The notes below the pieces were generated by a model that saw nothing but the letters and a program-made list of their open reading frames with translations, did no database searches and had not been told where the DNA came from. A stretch of 64,000 nucleotides of DNA from positions 86,869,184-86,933,183 of the forward strand of contig CM037596.1 in the NCBI GenBank assembly GCA_021018995.1. The letters are read 5' to 3'. Position numbers and translations under genes: made by a program. The stretch comes from Chloranthus sessilifolius (Eukaryota > Streptophyta > Magnoliopsida > Chloranthales > Chloranthaceae). Shown piece after piece: positions 33,687 through 45,213 of the stretch (positions are counted from its first letter, which is position 1; every line of letters starts with the position of its first letter).

Positions 33687-34239
33687 ATGGCCGCACGTGT
33701 TAGAGGAGGTAAAGGAGGTAGAGGCAGACCGGGGACGGTCCGCATGATGGATGTCCCTGAAGGTGAGGGCACATCGTATGGCGTAGGAATAGCCACCGGT
33801 CCAAATGCCAATCCATTGAGAGGAGAGATTGATAGTGGTAGTGATAGACAGCTATTGGAGACCATGACCAACACAATGACACAACAGTCGACTTCAATAG
33901 CACAATAGACCGAGCTACTAGCGACTAGGCATCAATCTTCAGGATTTTCAAAATTTAGAAGGATGCGTCCACCGAGCTTTTCGGGTCAACTCGATCCACT
34001 TGAGGCCGAGAAGTGGTTAAACGAGATGGAGAAGATTTTCAGTGTACTTCCTTTCACTGAGGATGAGAAAGTAAGATGGGCAACCTTCAACCTGGACGGA
34101 GAGGCTGATCCCTGGTGGAAAGCAGTCCAAAGAGATAGGGTGCAAGAAATCCTGAATGCACCATGGGCTTGGACCGAGTTTATTGAGAAGTTCAATGACG
34201 AATACTTTCCCAACATGATGAGGAATCAGTGGGAACTAC
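33687..34239 (+). pseudogene. gag: B gag, N-terminal part
   Basis: Chromovirus Gag. A basic Gly/Arg-rich start (MAARVRGGKGGRGRPGTV at 33687) is followed by capsid words RPPSFSGQLDPLEAEKWLNE (near 33966-34025) and ATFNLDGEADPWWKAVQRDR (near 34080-34139). It stops at element C (34240) and resumes at 49166, with ACTAC on both sides. Broken fossil. Confidence 0.8.
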
Positions 34240-34724
34240 TGTGATAGCCTGACTTTTGACACCTCTAAACCTGTGTCATCGACACAACCCTCTAGGTCGC
34301 ACCCCGTATATCACATAGAACACTTGGCACATCCACACATAATGCGAAACAAAGCATAAAGTGAATAAAGCAAATAGAGACATCATACTAAAGAAATCTC
34401 CATATCTATATGATAATCAACTAACAGATAACTCAAAAGACGGTTCTAATCCCATGCCAAACGCATGAGCAAAAGTACTGAACAAAACCATCAGCGACAA
34501 TCAAAAGTCACCCTATGATGGTTCGCCCAAAGTGAATATAATATCTTATAATTACATCATTCCTTAGTTAGAATGGCCAGACGTACCAAGCCTTATAAAA
34601 CAATCTCAAAATAGCGCAGCAAAGTCCACTAGAAGAAATCCTCTGGTGGGGGCTCTATCTCCTCTCCAGCAATGTACTCAGAATCCTCTAGGTCAAGATC
34701 CGTAGTACCCGCTGCATCCTCAGA

Positions 34725-34766
34725 ACCTGTGATGCATAGTCGAAGGATGAGCTATATCATAGCTCA
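34725..34766 (-). promoter_or_regulatory. Conserved AGCT module in C left LTR
   Basis: Minus strand: TGAGCT, spacer, TAGCTCATCC, CGACTATGCATCACAGGT; 485 bp from the LTR end. The right LTR copy is at 47142-47184, also 485 bp from its end. Confidence 0.65.
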
Positions 34767-35104
34767 ATAAGGAAAAACAAAGATAGCATACATATGTTCA
34801 ATATCACACATATATTTCATGACATAACACAAATTATATATTTCTTGAATGAAGAACACAATTTAAAAGCATTTAAATTGAATGAAACTAATAACTAATG
34901 CACATTTCAAAAGTCACACTTATCACAACTTAAAAGCCCTTTTCTTACTTCACAAAACTTAAATCAATCACTTAAATAGTTCCTCGAGCAAATATATCAT
35001 CGAGCCCCTGATGGAATACCCAGCATCATCGTTCAATTGAACCCTTAGCACATATATAAACACAAACCCTCTTGAATGGAGGTGACTTATCGAACACATA
35101 TTAC

Positions 35105-35210
35105 CGCATAATGATAATCAAAGAGTGGATATCCTGCCACACCAGAGCACAAGTGGTACGAATATCCCGCCATACCGGTCACGGATATCCCGCCACGTCG
35201 GTCGAGTATT
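35105..35210 (-). repeat. C left LTR minisatellite
   Basis: Short units with GGTATGGCGGGATATTCGTA and GACGTGGCGGGATATCCGTG (minus strand). These words resemble the B minisatellite (GGTACGGCGGGTTATCCGTA). The right copy is at about 47530-47650. Confidence 0.7.
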
Positions 35211-35796
35211 CACACGAAAACCTTAAATCAAAGTGCTAAATCTACATATGTTATTCACCGTGAGTTTGTGATAATTATAATAGGTTTTGACTTTAAAGTT
35301 CTCACACATATTCACATCCTGATGATGTCACATGCACACATATCTCCGATTTCTAAAATTCTCACACATATTCACATCCTGATGATGTCACTTGCATACA
35401 TATTTCCAATCTCTTGCCGAAAACACACATATTCATATCATACTTCACACACACACATTTTTTCTTAGTGATCACACATATCACTCTTGCATATTTAAAA
35501 TATGATGAATCCATGCTATGACAAAACATATCGTAAAACACACATTTGCATCATATCACTACACACATGCCTGGTGAAATCAAATACACATGCTAAGAAG
35601 TTCTCCCTACCTCACACGAAGTTGCACTATAATTCTCTTAACTCATAGTTGCTTTTCTAATCCATGGTTAAAGCTCACACCTATCATACACGGATTCACA
35701 AATAAAATATCAAAGATGACATAAAACAAGAAGGTAAAAAGTCTCCCAAAAGTCCACAAGTTAAAACCAAAACAAAACTCTAAACTGTCATAAATC

Positions 35797-36108
35797 AACC
35801 AGTCGATTCCCAATCGACCGGTCAATTTTCAAAATTGACCGGTCAAATCAAATTCGACCGGTTGGTTTTCCTTCAGAAAACTAGACCCTATTCACACCAA
35901 AATTTTACCAGTTGATCTCAAATCGACCAAATCGACCGGTCGATTTCTCAAAAACCAACTTTACACGCTCACTATTTTTCTAAATCGACTTGTCAATGCT
36001 ACTTTCGACCGGTCGATTTTGCTAATTCGACCGATCGGAATCGTGCTTGGCCTTCAGATCTCACAACTTGTCAAAAATCGGCTGGTCGATTTTGAATTCG
36101 ACCGGTCG
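35797..36108 (-). repeat. C LTR GACCGGTC palindrome array (left copy)
   Basis: Cores of the perfect palindrome GACCGGTC, sometimes extended to TCGACCGGTCGA, with variants. Starts near 35797, 35816, 35837 and 35856 give steps of 19, 21 and 19 bp; more copies follow to 36107. The right LTR array (48244-48565) has the same style with different copy number and order. Confidence 0.85.
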
Positions 36109-36490
36109 GTTCTCCACAAATTTCACCAAGTTCGGGTTTGCACTTCTCAAATCCTTTTTCCTTTACTTTTTCTCTCTTTCTTCTTCCAATTCTTTTCCCA
36201 TAATCATAACTAAGATATCAACCTAGTCTATACAAAATTCATATAATTCTTACCTTCTTAAATCGATTGATTCCTCGATCCGAGCTTCACAATTTTGCTT
36301 CATAGCTTGAAGTCTTAGATTCCACCCAATTCAAAGCCTTTGAATCACACCCACCTTCTGATCCGTCATGGTCTCTCACGTATTCAATTCAGCTTACCTC
36401 TCTCTCTTCTCATTCACTCTCTCTCTCTCTTCTCATTTACTCTTCTCAACAACCTAAGACAAGAGAGATAATTTCTCTTTAAGTTTAACT

Positions 36491-36502
36491 CCTTTATAAA
36501 GG
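36491..36502 (-). promoter_or_regulatory. C left LTR palindromic TATA box
   Basis: CCTTTATAAAGG is a perfect 12-bp palindrome containing a TATA box on both strands. It is kept in the right LTR at 48941-48952. Confidence 0.55.
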
Positions 36503-36704
36503 CCTAGACTTAGGCACATACACCCATACTAGGTGTATCGAAACTCACTCAAAGGTCCATATATAATGCTTATTCATTCTCAATTTCACTTAACACATGC
36601 CACAATACGACCTATACATTACATTCACAAGGTCGGGCACTTGACCTGACGGGCACGCACACCGAGGTGTACTATTCAAAGTTAAAAAAATTTGAGACGT
36701 TACA

Positions 36705-37572
36705 TTCTTCCCACCTTAAGAATTTTCATCCAATAAATGGACTAAGGTGCTTTGTTCGGTGGAGTTTTCCCACACCCTACAGTGTCAATCACCCATACAA
36801 AATAAATGCAAAGGTATCCCCTTTTAGAGAATCCAATCCGTTTACGAGAACTTAATAAGTCATAACTTATATAAAATTCCTAGCCAAGGTTAGGCCAAAC
36901 ACCTGAATAATCAAATACCATACATCACAAGCAAACATCATTTCCCATTCACATCCAAAATGATATTTATATGAAAATAAAATAGTGTGACAATCATACC
37001 ACAAAAGTTTCAACCCATAAATATAACCTGTATTAATTACAAAAAAATTCCAAAAAGATAACCATAAATTATCCCAGCATACCACAAAAGAGACATTCTA
37101 AAACCATAGATTGTAGCTCAAGTGGCGGCATCACCCTGCTGCACATCGACCCCAGCAGGTCTAGCCTCCGCTTCAGTCGGCACATCGTCGCCTCAAATAC
37201 CGCCAGAAGAAGACGCTCCAGTGGAATAGTACCATGGATCCGATACGTATGCACGAGCATCCGCAAGGCATATCGTATAATCCTGAGGGTATGTGTGCGG
37301 CATCCATTGTGTATAAATACCCTCATGGTAATCCATCCAACGATGTAACCATCGATTGCTCTCCTCGAGCTGAGTCATACGAGTGAGAACATCGCCAATA
37401 GTAGTTGAAGCATTCTGTGGTGGTGGAGGCATATCATGTTGAGCTTGTTGCTGGATTGGTGGTACTTAAGCTGGTGACATAGGTTGTTCCTGTTCATGGC
37501 CTTATTCTCCTTGTGCTGGTTAGTCTTGTTGGGTATTCAATTCAAGAGGTGGTACTTGCCCACCTTTAGGAG
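36705..37572 (-). pseudogene. C polypurine tract and accessory-ORF C-terminal part
   Basis: On the minus strand a purine-rich tract (AAGGTGGGAAGAA, 36717-36705) leads into the 3' LTR. Upstream of it, coding-like sequence at 37432-37193 reads MPPPPQNASTTIGDVLTRMT and LEESNRWLHRWMDYHEG, a charged, possibly coiled-coil part. I take it as the distal end of the accessory ORF whose conserved domain lies beyond G. Broken fossil; the assignment of the distal part is inference. Confidence 0.5.
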
Positions 37573-39980
37573 TGTAGACACCCTCATTTTGCCCTCTCCG
37601 AATATACATATTTATTTGGTCAACCTTTTACCTCATAACCCTGATATAGGGACCATGCACTGAAATAATAGTACATGGCTGAATACAGGCTAAAATAATA
37701 ACTCTGTGGCTACGATCCTGACATAGGGAGACTATATACTGGAACAATAGTATATAGTCGAAATGCAGACTGAAATAATAGTCTTGTATTTCAATCTAGA
37801 GACCAGAACCGGACAACCCTGAATTAAGCGCCTGAGAACCCACGCGTAATTCGATTGCACGTCATATCACAAATGAGCAATTAGTCCCCTTTCAGATCGA
37901 ACTTCCTTTCCGAGACCATCTCGAGACTCGATCACGCGCCTGAAATCAGATGCGCTATCGGATTGATCGCCTCATTACCAGCGTGCAATTGGCCTATGCT
38001 CAGTCTAGCCTCACTGTCCTTGACCCTTAAGTTTCCTCGATTAAACGCTTCAATAGGGGTGCTTAATTGGGTTACGCACCCCAAAATGGGAGTGCAATTA
38101 ATTCTAATGCTATTAGGACTAGGAAACTCGCTGATTAAGTCAGCCAGTCACTCACTGAGTCGGTGACCGACTCAAAGCGATTAAGCTCTGGGAAACCAGC
38201 ACGCAATTCAATTAAACGTCGAAAACAGAGTGTTTAATTAGAAAAAAAACCTATAAAAGATTTTTTTCTTAAACAGCCCGGAGAGGCTGGCAATTTTTGA
38301 GAGAGAACGGATTTTTTTGGGATTCTGAAACCAGAGAACTCTGAAGACAAACCCATAGAGCAATCTAGTCATGATTTCGAGATTCAAGTGCCGAATCTTC
38401 GAGATTTCTCTCCACAGCCCCGGTCCTAGGTAAAAACCTTAGTTTTAGGCTTAGGATATGTCTTTTAATTTTAATTATAGTTTTTAGTTTTTAGTCCGAG
38501 ATCGTAACACCCTTTTCAGATTGCAAACATTTTATACCTAGTTCTAATTCTCTAAATTTAGAACCAGTCTTTAATTCGACGATCTGATTTATCAACCATA
38601 GGCCTTAATTCCATTCTAAAATCTTAATCTATAGTCCTATCATTAATTTCTAGTTCTAATTCTCTAAATTTAAAACCAGTCTTTAATCATACAGTCTGAT
38701 TTTTTTGATTTCGAACTCGTATTTAGTCCTAAAATTTAGATTTTAATTTTAATTCTCTATTTTAATATCTCCAAAAATCCTAAATATCACTTTTAGTTTT
38801 TATAATTCCAGTTTAAAATTTAATTCATGATTATCATTTTGAAATCAACTCTAAAAAGCCTAAAATACTATTTTACGGTCTAAAATTTAATTTATCTTCA
38901 ATCTCAGCCACTCGATTTGCCCAAGGGAGCTTATAGAGGGTACTCGAGAACGAGGCCAATCCTCCTTACCATAGCGGGCCCAAATCCCCTTTTTCCTTAG
39001 GATTTTAGAATTAATTAATTGCTTTTCTTATTTTTTTAGTATAAGTAATTAGCAGATTTATTTTATTTCAGCATATTTAATTAATTACCTGCATTAGAAT
39101 TTAGTATGATTGATTAATTTCTTTAAATCAGATTTTAATTAATTAATTCCTTGCTTTAATTAGAATTTAGTATGATTAATTCATTGCGTTAGATTTTTTA
39201 GTATAGTTAATTCATTGCTTTAATTAGAATTTTAATAAAATTAGTTTATTTATTTTAATTAGATTTAAATAAAATCAATTTATTTGTTTTAATTAGATTT
39301 TAATTAGATTGATTCCTTTGCTTAAATTAGAGTTTCAGTAAAATTAGTTTTCTATTTCAATTAGAATTCTAGTATGACTGTTATAATTGCTTTAGTTAGA
39401 ATTTCAATATCATTAGTACGCTCGATTTACTTAAAAATCCAATACAACTAGCATACTTGCTTAATTTGAATTCTAGTATAATTAGCATGCCCAAATTAAT
39501 AAGAGTTTCACCAGAACTACCACATGTGCACTCCTAGTACAATTATGAAACCTGATTACAATCAGACTTCTGACGGAATTAGGAGACTAAAATTAATCGG
39601 ACTTCTAGTAGTATTATGACACTAAATTAATTAGAATTCTAATAAGATTAGAAACTAAGTTAATTAGACCCCTAATAGAATTGTAACATTAGAATAGTTC
39701 CACTTACTCTGACAAATTCACAGCTAAACTCACAATAGAATCAAGGAAGTCAAAACTGACCAGAACTATAACAATAATGGGGAATAAAAGGGAAATTGAA
39801 CTATCTAAATTAAGAAAAAGACACTGCTACTGACGTTCGCAGGCGAGCGATTCAGTATAGAAGTAACCCATACCTGCTCTCAAGCGTGATTATTTATGTG
39901 TTGCAGCGTCAATAAATATCTGCAGCTAGCGATCGCAATAAACTAGGAACCTTCCTGGAAAACCTCTTTATTTATTTTAC
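37573..39980 (+). mobile_element. G: Tat-like LTR or LTR-like insertion inside the C accessory ORF
   Basis: Starts TGTAGACACCCTCATTTTGC, like the Tat/Ogre-type LTRs at 58210 and 59568. A TATA box (TATAAAAG, 38252-38259) is followed by a leader-like stretch with a donor-like AGGTAAAAAC near 38429. From about 38450 on the DNA is AT-rich, with TTTAATTAGAATTTAGTATG-type repeats (39060-39660). It separates two parts of the C accessory ORF. The right edge and target duplication could not be found, so the end coordinate is approximate. Confidence 0.5.
38156..38174 (+). repeat. G hairpin upstream of its TATA box
   Basis: TGAGTCGGTGACCGACTCA has 9-base arms around a central G, about 80 bp before the TATA box. 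Between 37840 and 38240 there are also many GYGCAATT / ATTAAACGC-type words, a looser private motif. Confidence 0.6.
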
Positions 39981-39985
39981 CTCTA

Positions 39986-41056
39986 CTATTCCAAATGCCA
40001 CATCGCTAGAGTCCACTGGGACAGAATTGGAAGCCACTGATTCAACGGGAACCGAGAGGAACCCAGAAAAAGCACGCACAAATAAGGAGGTAAAATCTTC
40101 TTCAGCTGGTTATAAGTTCGGTTAAAATTCACGAAGGTATAGCGTAAAACGTGGTCAGTCCTTTTCGATTCATTGTCGGAAATTTGGTAAGCATCCGCAT
40201 CTGAATACTCATCGAACATTGACGATATCAGTCGAGCATATGGAAGCTTATCCTTTGGTTTCGCTCCTCCTTCCATTAACTTCTCCCGTATATTTCTCAT
40301 TCCTTCAAAAACCGTCTTGGTCGCATTAAACCATCGACCCCTAAATGCTGCATATAAAGTCCGTTGAACCCCTCCCACCCTTTCGGTATTGTGGCACAAA
40401 GGGTAAAGGTTACATTTGATAATTGTGTTCAACATCCATAGATAAGGAGGCAAATCAATCCTATTAATCACTGTACCAGACCCATGTCGTCCCTGGGTCA
40501 TTTGCCTTCTAATCTTCAAATAATCTACGGGTTTTGGGAATGGGGTAACAACTACAGATTACATCCATACTTGTCATAACATTCAAGGGCACTCACGGTG
40601 TGCTCAAGAGTGAATCTATACTCCCGACCGTCCACTTTGGTCATAATTGTATCATCGGAACCTCCCAACCGCATATGTTGGTAGAACAACCGTACCAATC
40701 GTGGATAATAATACTCATTCATCGGCTTTACAATATTCTCTAAACCAACCCTAGAGATATAATCTCTGGCCCAAACTGTGTTTCATTGAACCTCCAGGTC
40801 CTAAAATAGGGCCTCATCGATCACATATTCATCTTCAAAAGCATTATTTGCCCACCACTCATTGAGCTATTCCAAATGTGGTGATGGTGGTGACGAAGAG
40901 TGCCTCGAAGTCGACTCAGATGACAAAGAAGATGAAGAAGAAGACTATGGTGATGATGATGGCGATGGTGATCACAGAGGTGATGGAGGTGGTGGTGGTC
41001 TAGACACACTAGGGCGTCGAAGCGGTAATTTCGAAGCCGAAGCCTTCTATGCTTGA
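39986..41056 (-). pseudogene. C accessory ORF, conserved domain (putative plant transposon protein type)
   Basis: Minus-strand coding region downstream of C integrase. It starts near 41071 with MPPKNRQ, followed by a Pro/Ser-rich part encoded by GAT/GGT-type repeats (40870-41010). The conserved domain (about 40800-39986) has words YPRLVRLFYQHMRL, RIDLPPYLWMLNTIIKCNLY and ATKTVFEGMRNIREK. These align by eye with the E1 accessory ORF (AAKLIFDGIKDIHEK and others). Chromoviruses usually lack such an ORF, which makes this unusual. Broken fossil, interrupted by G. Function unknown. Confidence 0.7.
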
Positions 41057-41328
41057 CGATTTTTGGGCGGCATTCCTAGGTTTCTTCAAGAAAAATAGAA
41101 CTAGGGCTCCAATTAAAATGCAAAATCCAAATACTAGAGGTTTAAAAACTAGGGCTTACCTTTCGGAGTCGATTTTGATTCAATCCCGCAAACATTTTGA
41201 CCTCAAAGCTCTAAAAAATCCTTCTTCTTTTCTCAAGAATACCAAGGAAAACCCTAAGCCAAAGCCCCAATTTTCAAAATTTCAAATTAACAACCAAAAA
41301 CCCAACTTATACTCACTTGTCAAAATTC

Positions 41329-41585
41329 GACCGGTCGAACTCAAAAATTGACTAGTCGATTTTTCACTTAAAAACCCAACTTCACAATTTTGACTGGTCG
41401 AACTAATTTCGACCAATCGGATTTCCAAAATCGATCGGTCGGTTTGGGTTTTGACCGGTCGGTTTTCACCTGTTTTAGCTTAGCACAAAATCAGCTCTCT
41501 GTTTTCTCAACTTCGACCGGCCAATGCTACTTTTGACCGGTCGGCTTGAAAATCGATCGGTCGGTTTGACTTTCAACCGGTCTGC
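41329..41585 (-). repeat. C internal GACCGGTC array upstream of the accessory ORF
   Basis: Same palindrome family as the C LTRs: GACCGGTC at 41329, GACTAGTC at 41350 (symmetry kept by a paired change), 41392, 41411, 41433, 41453, then 41515, 41535, 41555 and 41575 with an exact 20-bp step. The stretch CAATGCTACTTT next to a palindrome is shared with the LTR arrays (near 35992 and 48433), so the arrays are related by descent. Confidence 0.85.
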
Positions 41586-41817
41586 TTTGAACAAAAAGTT
41601 CCAATTTGTATTTTTTTCTCTTCAATTATTTTGAAACCTTCACTATTTAAGGTAATTGACTCCTTAAGACTTTTGTCATGCTACACCTAGGTACTGAACA
41701 CTTCACATTCCATTACAACTCAAACTTATTTTATTTATATTGTATACACTAGTTCATTAATGAACTTTTACAAGAAAATTTAACATTTCAAATACAACTT
41801 CTGCTCAACTCTCTGCA

Positions 41818-43175
41818 AACAATTGGGGGTATTGTTCTTTAACCTCAGCCTTGGGCTCCCAGGTAGCCTCTTCAGCTAGATGATTTCCCCATTTGACATG
41901 TACTAAAGGGACAATCTTAGTACACAAAGCTTGCTCTTTTCTATCGAGATTTTAGACCGGTTCTACTATCACGGTCATATCGTCATACATCTCGATCGGT
42001 TGATTATCCAAGATATGTGTAGGATCTTTAACATATTTTTTGAGCATGGATACATGAAACACGTTATGTACCCGATCAAATAAAGGAGGTGATCCAATTC
42101 TGTAACCAACCTCATCAACTCGACCCAAAACCTCAAAGGGCTCAAAATAATGAGGGCTTAACTTTCCCCTCTTTCCAAATCTCATGACACCCTTCATGGG
42201 TGATATCTTAACGAATACATGATCGCCAACCTCAAAATCTATACTCATTCCCTTGATATCGGCATAACTCTTTTGCCTGCTTTGAGCTAACTTAATTCTT
42301 TCTCGAATCACATGAATGATAGTGGCATTGTCTTCAAGTATTTTCAGACCTAATATGAACTTATTGCCTATCTCTTCCCAATTGATCGGTGATCTACATC
42401 GTCGTCCATAGAGTACTTCATAAGGTGTCATACTAATGCTTGTTTGGAAACTGTTATTATATATGAACTTGATCAACGGTAAGTGTTGATCCCATGAACC
42501 CTTAAAATCAAGCATATATGCTTTTAGCATATCTTCTATAATATGATTTACCCGCTCTGTTTGCCCATCCGTTTGCGGGTGGAATGCTGAACTAAAATCC
42601 AATCGTGTACCCATACCCTCTTGAAACTTTTGTCAAAACTTCGAAGTATACAAAGGGTCATGATCAGAAATGATACTAACTGGAATACCGTGCAATTGGA
42701 CAATTTCTTTCATATATAACTCCACAAATCTCCCTGCTGTATATGTAGTGTTGTATGGCAAAAAGTGGGGTGACTTGGTCAATCTATCCATGACTATCCA
42801 AATGGCATTGTGTCCCTTCGCTGTCCGTGGTAATCTCACAATGAAGTCCATTGAAATCGACTCCCATTTCCATTCTGGTATAGGCAGAGGTTGCAATAGC
42901 CCTACAAGATGTCTATGATCTACTTTCACCTGCTGACATATCAAATACTTTGAAGCATACTCAGCAACATCCTATTTCAAACCTCTCCACTAGTAATTCT
43001 TCCTCAGATCTTGATACATATTAGTGCTATCAGGGTGAATAGCATACTTAGACTTATGAGCCTCGTCTAGAATGGTCAATCGCAGATCGATATCAATTGG
43101 TATACATAGACGTCCTCTGAATAATAAGGAACCATATTCCTTAACTGAGAAATCGGGTCTACTGCTGTCAATCAC
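41818..43175 (-). pseudogene. pol (IN): C integrase with chromodomain
   Basis: Minus strand. Zinc domain near 43175-42950 (IDSSRPDFSVKEYGSLLFRG and following). Core with MDFIVRLPRTAKGHNAIWIV near 42850-42790, VSIISDHDPLYTSKF near 42680-42635 and LDFSSAFHPQTDGQTERVNH (42605-42545). C-terminal block FEVGDHVFVKISPMKGVMRF, then RVHNVFHVSMLKKYVKDPTH. A chromodomain with EEATWEPKAEVKEQYPQL lies near 41890-41820. The chromodomain places C among chromoviruses. Broken fossil. Confidence 0.85.
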
Positions 43176-44391
43176 ACCCTGTCTGATCTTTACTAACTAT
43201 GGGTCTTTCATTGCAATTCTTGAATGTGTTCAAAGATCATCAATCTTACTATAATGTTGGCCAACAAAGCCCCTAAAGCTTGCACTTCGATCTTTGCATC
43301 ATACAAAGAAAGATCCTCTAGTAATTTCTATCTATGAATTCCCACAACAAGGCTAGACAACAAAGCCGAACTCTTTTGACTCAAGACATCTGCTACAACA
43401 TTAGCTTTGCCTGCGTAGTACTGAATGGAGCAGTCATAGTCCTTGAGAAATTTTATCTATTTGTGTTGCCTCATGTTCAATTCTTTCTGTGTAAAAAAAT
43501 ATCTGAGGCTTTTATGATCTGTGAATATTTCAAAGGTCTCGCCATATAAGTAGTGCCTCCATATCTTTAGTGCAAATATAACTGTCGCTAGCTCCAAATC
43601 ATGGGTTGGATAATTCTTCTTGCAATCTTTCAGCTGTCTCAACCCATAAGCAATCACTTTCTTATTTTGGTTGAGCACACAACCTAGCCCACTGTGTGAA
43701 GCGTGACTGTAAACAACAAATCCTCCACTGCCTGAAGGAATAACTAATACTGGAGCTGAAGTCAGTCCCTTCTTGAGTTCTTGAAAACTCTTCTCACATT
43801 CTTCAGCTAGTGTGCCTCCTTGGGGATCCATGGTAACACCGTCCTTTGAGATCACATGTCCCAAGAAACTCACATTTTCCAATCAAAACTCACACATATC
43901 GAGCTTTGCATATGGTTGATGTTCACGCAAGATCTGTAGAGCAATCCTTAAATGTTCTTCATACTCTTTCTTGGTCTTAGAGTAGATGAGGATGCTATCT
44001 ATGACACTACTACACAAGTATCTAGGTGTCGTTTAAACACCCGATTCATTAAGTTCATAAATGACGTCGATGCATTTGTCAATCCGAACGGCATCACTAA
44101 AAACTCAGTGTTTATATCTCGTTCTGAATGTTGTCTTCGATATATCCTCTGCCTTAACTCTCAATTGATGGTATCCAGATCTCAGATCGATCTTGAAAAA
44201 GAATCTTGTGCCTTATAGCTGATCAAATAGATTATCAGTCCTCGGCAAAGGGATCAATTCTTAATAGTTAACTTGTTCAGCTGATGGTAGTCGATGCACA
44301 ATCTCATCGACCTGTCCTTCTTCTTCACAAACAAGACTGGTGCTCCCCAAGGAGACACACTGGGTCTTACAAATCCTTTATCTAAGAGTCC
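43176..44391 (-). pseudogene. pol (RT, RNase H): C reverse transcriptase and RNase H region
   Basis: Minus strand. RT palm near 44340-43980 (words for [19 protein letters not shown]-like and the DSILIYS-like catalytic block near 44000-43980). [20 protein letters not shown] follows at 43882. RNase H at about 43800-43460: [60 protein letters not shown] and [20 protein letters not shown]. Broken fossil. Confidence 0.8.
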
Positions 44392-45066
44392 TTATAATTG
44401 CTCTTTTAACTCCTTCAACTCAGCAGGAGTCATTCGATATGGTGCCTTAGACACGGGCTCTGTACTCGGTGCTAAGTCAATCGCGAACTCCACTTCTCGT
44501 GCCGGTGGTAAGCCTGATAATTCATCCAAAAAAATGTCTTCGAACTCACGTGCAACTGGAATCTCCGCTATGATGTTCTTCTCTTCCTTATCTTCTTTTA
44601 GGAATGCTAGGTAGCCACTGCATCCCTTCTTTATCAAATGCTCAGCTCTGACTGTGAAGATCAGTGATACTACGGTCGATCGCATTCCAAGGAATCTGAA
44701 TGATCTCCTCGTATTCGGTCTAAAGGTAACCACCTTGTTTCGGCAATCGACACTTACACGATGCTTGGACAACCAATCCATGCTAAGGATTACGTCAAAT
44801 CCTTGCATATAACAGGATCAAGTGTGCCACCAATTCATGATTATCATAACCTCTGATGGCGACTATCACAGACTGACAAACCATATCGGTATTGATCGAA
44901 TTCCCTATTGGGACTGACACCGCCAAAATAAAATCTAAGTCCTCGGGAACGACCTTTATTTTCTTTGCAAACTGTGGCATGATAAACGAGTGGGTAGACC
45001 ATAGGTCTATCAACACTCTTGCTTCATAACTAAAATCACTTCCTTTGCCATACACTTGCAAAGCAC
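44392..45066 (-). pseudogene. pro: C aspartic protease and linker
   Basis: Minus strand. Protease words GALQVYGKGSDFSYEARVLI and THSFIMPQFAKKIKVVPEDL near 45066-44940, then GFDVILSMDWLSKHRVSVDC (44802-44743) and the linker to RT (FEDIFLDELSGLPPAREVEF, EPVSKAPYRMTPAELKELKE to about 44400). Typical chromovirus wording. It lies after the AT-rich spacer 45067-45213. Broken fossil. Confidence 0.8.
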
Positions 45067-45213
45067 CTATATAACACATGCGTCTTAGCAATCTACTTAT
45101 GCATCAAATTAATACATGTAAAGAACTAGATTAAACTATTTCCTATATTGATATACCTTCTCTATCTAAAATTCAAATCACTGAATCAATTTAATTTAAA
45201 AATAAAATTTCAC
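45067..45213 (-). other. AT-rich gag-protease spacer in C (intron-like)
   Basis: A 147-nt, very AT-rich stretch between gag and protease. On the minus strand it begins GTGAAATTTTATTTTT and ends TTATATAG, so it has GT and AG ends. E7 has a spacer of similar size and base content at the same place (about 57969-58127). It may be an intron or a translational-recoding spacer; neither is shown. An intron is known between other gene pairs in Ogre elements. Confidence 0.5.

Larger units (their letters stand above)
34240..36704 (-). repeat. C 3' LTR (left copy)
   Basis: On the minus strand it starts TGTAACGTCTCAAATTTTTT (36704) and ends ...GGCTATCACA (34240). In element order: palindromic TATA box (36502-36491), GACCGGTC array (36108-35797), CA/AT-rich repeats with ACACATATTCACATCCTGAT (35600-35270), minisatellite (35210-35105), AGCT module (34766-34725), end. 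Confidence 0.9.

Noticed and set aside
37573-39980. G as a complete solo LTR with a target duplication
   Set aside because: The start is Tat-like, but no CA end followed by AGGAG, the five bases before the start, was found, so it is called only as an LTR-like insertion with approximate right edge.
40870-41010. Acidic or His-rich short ORFs over the GAT/GGT-rich stretch
   Set aside because: They arise from a simple GAT/GGT-type repeat that codes a Pro/Ser-rich part of the C accessory ORF on the minus strand.
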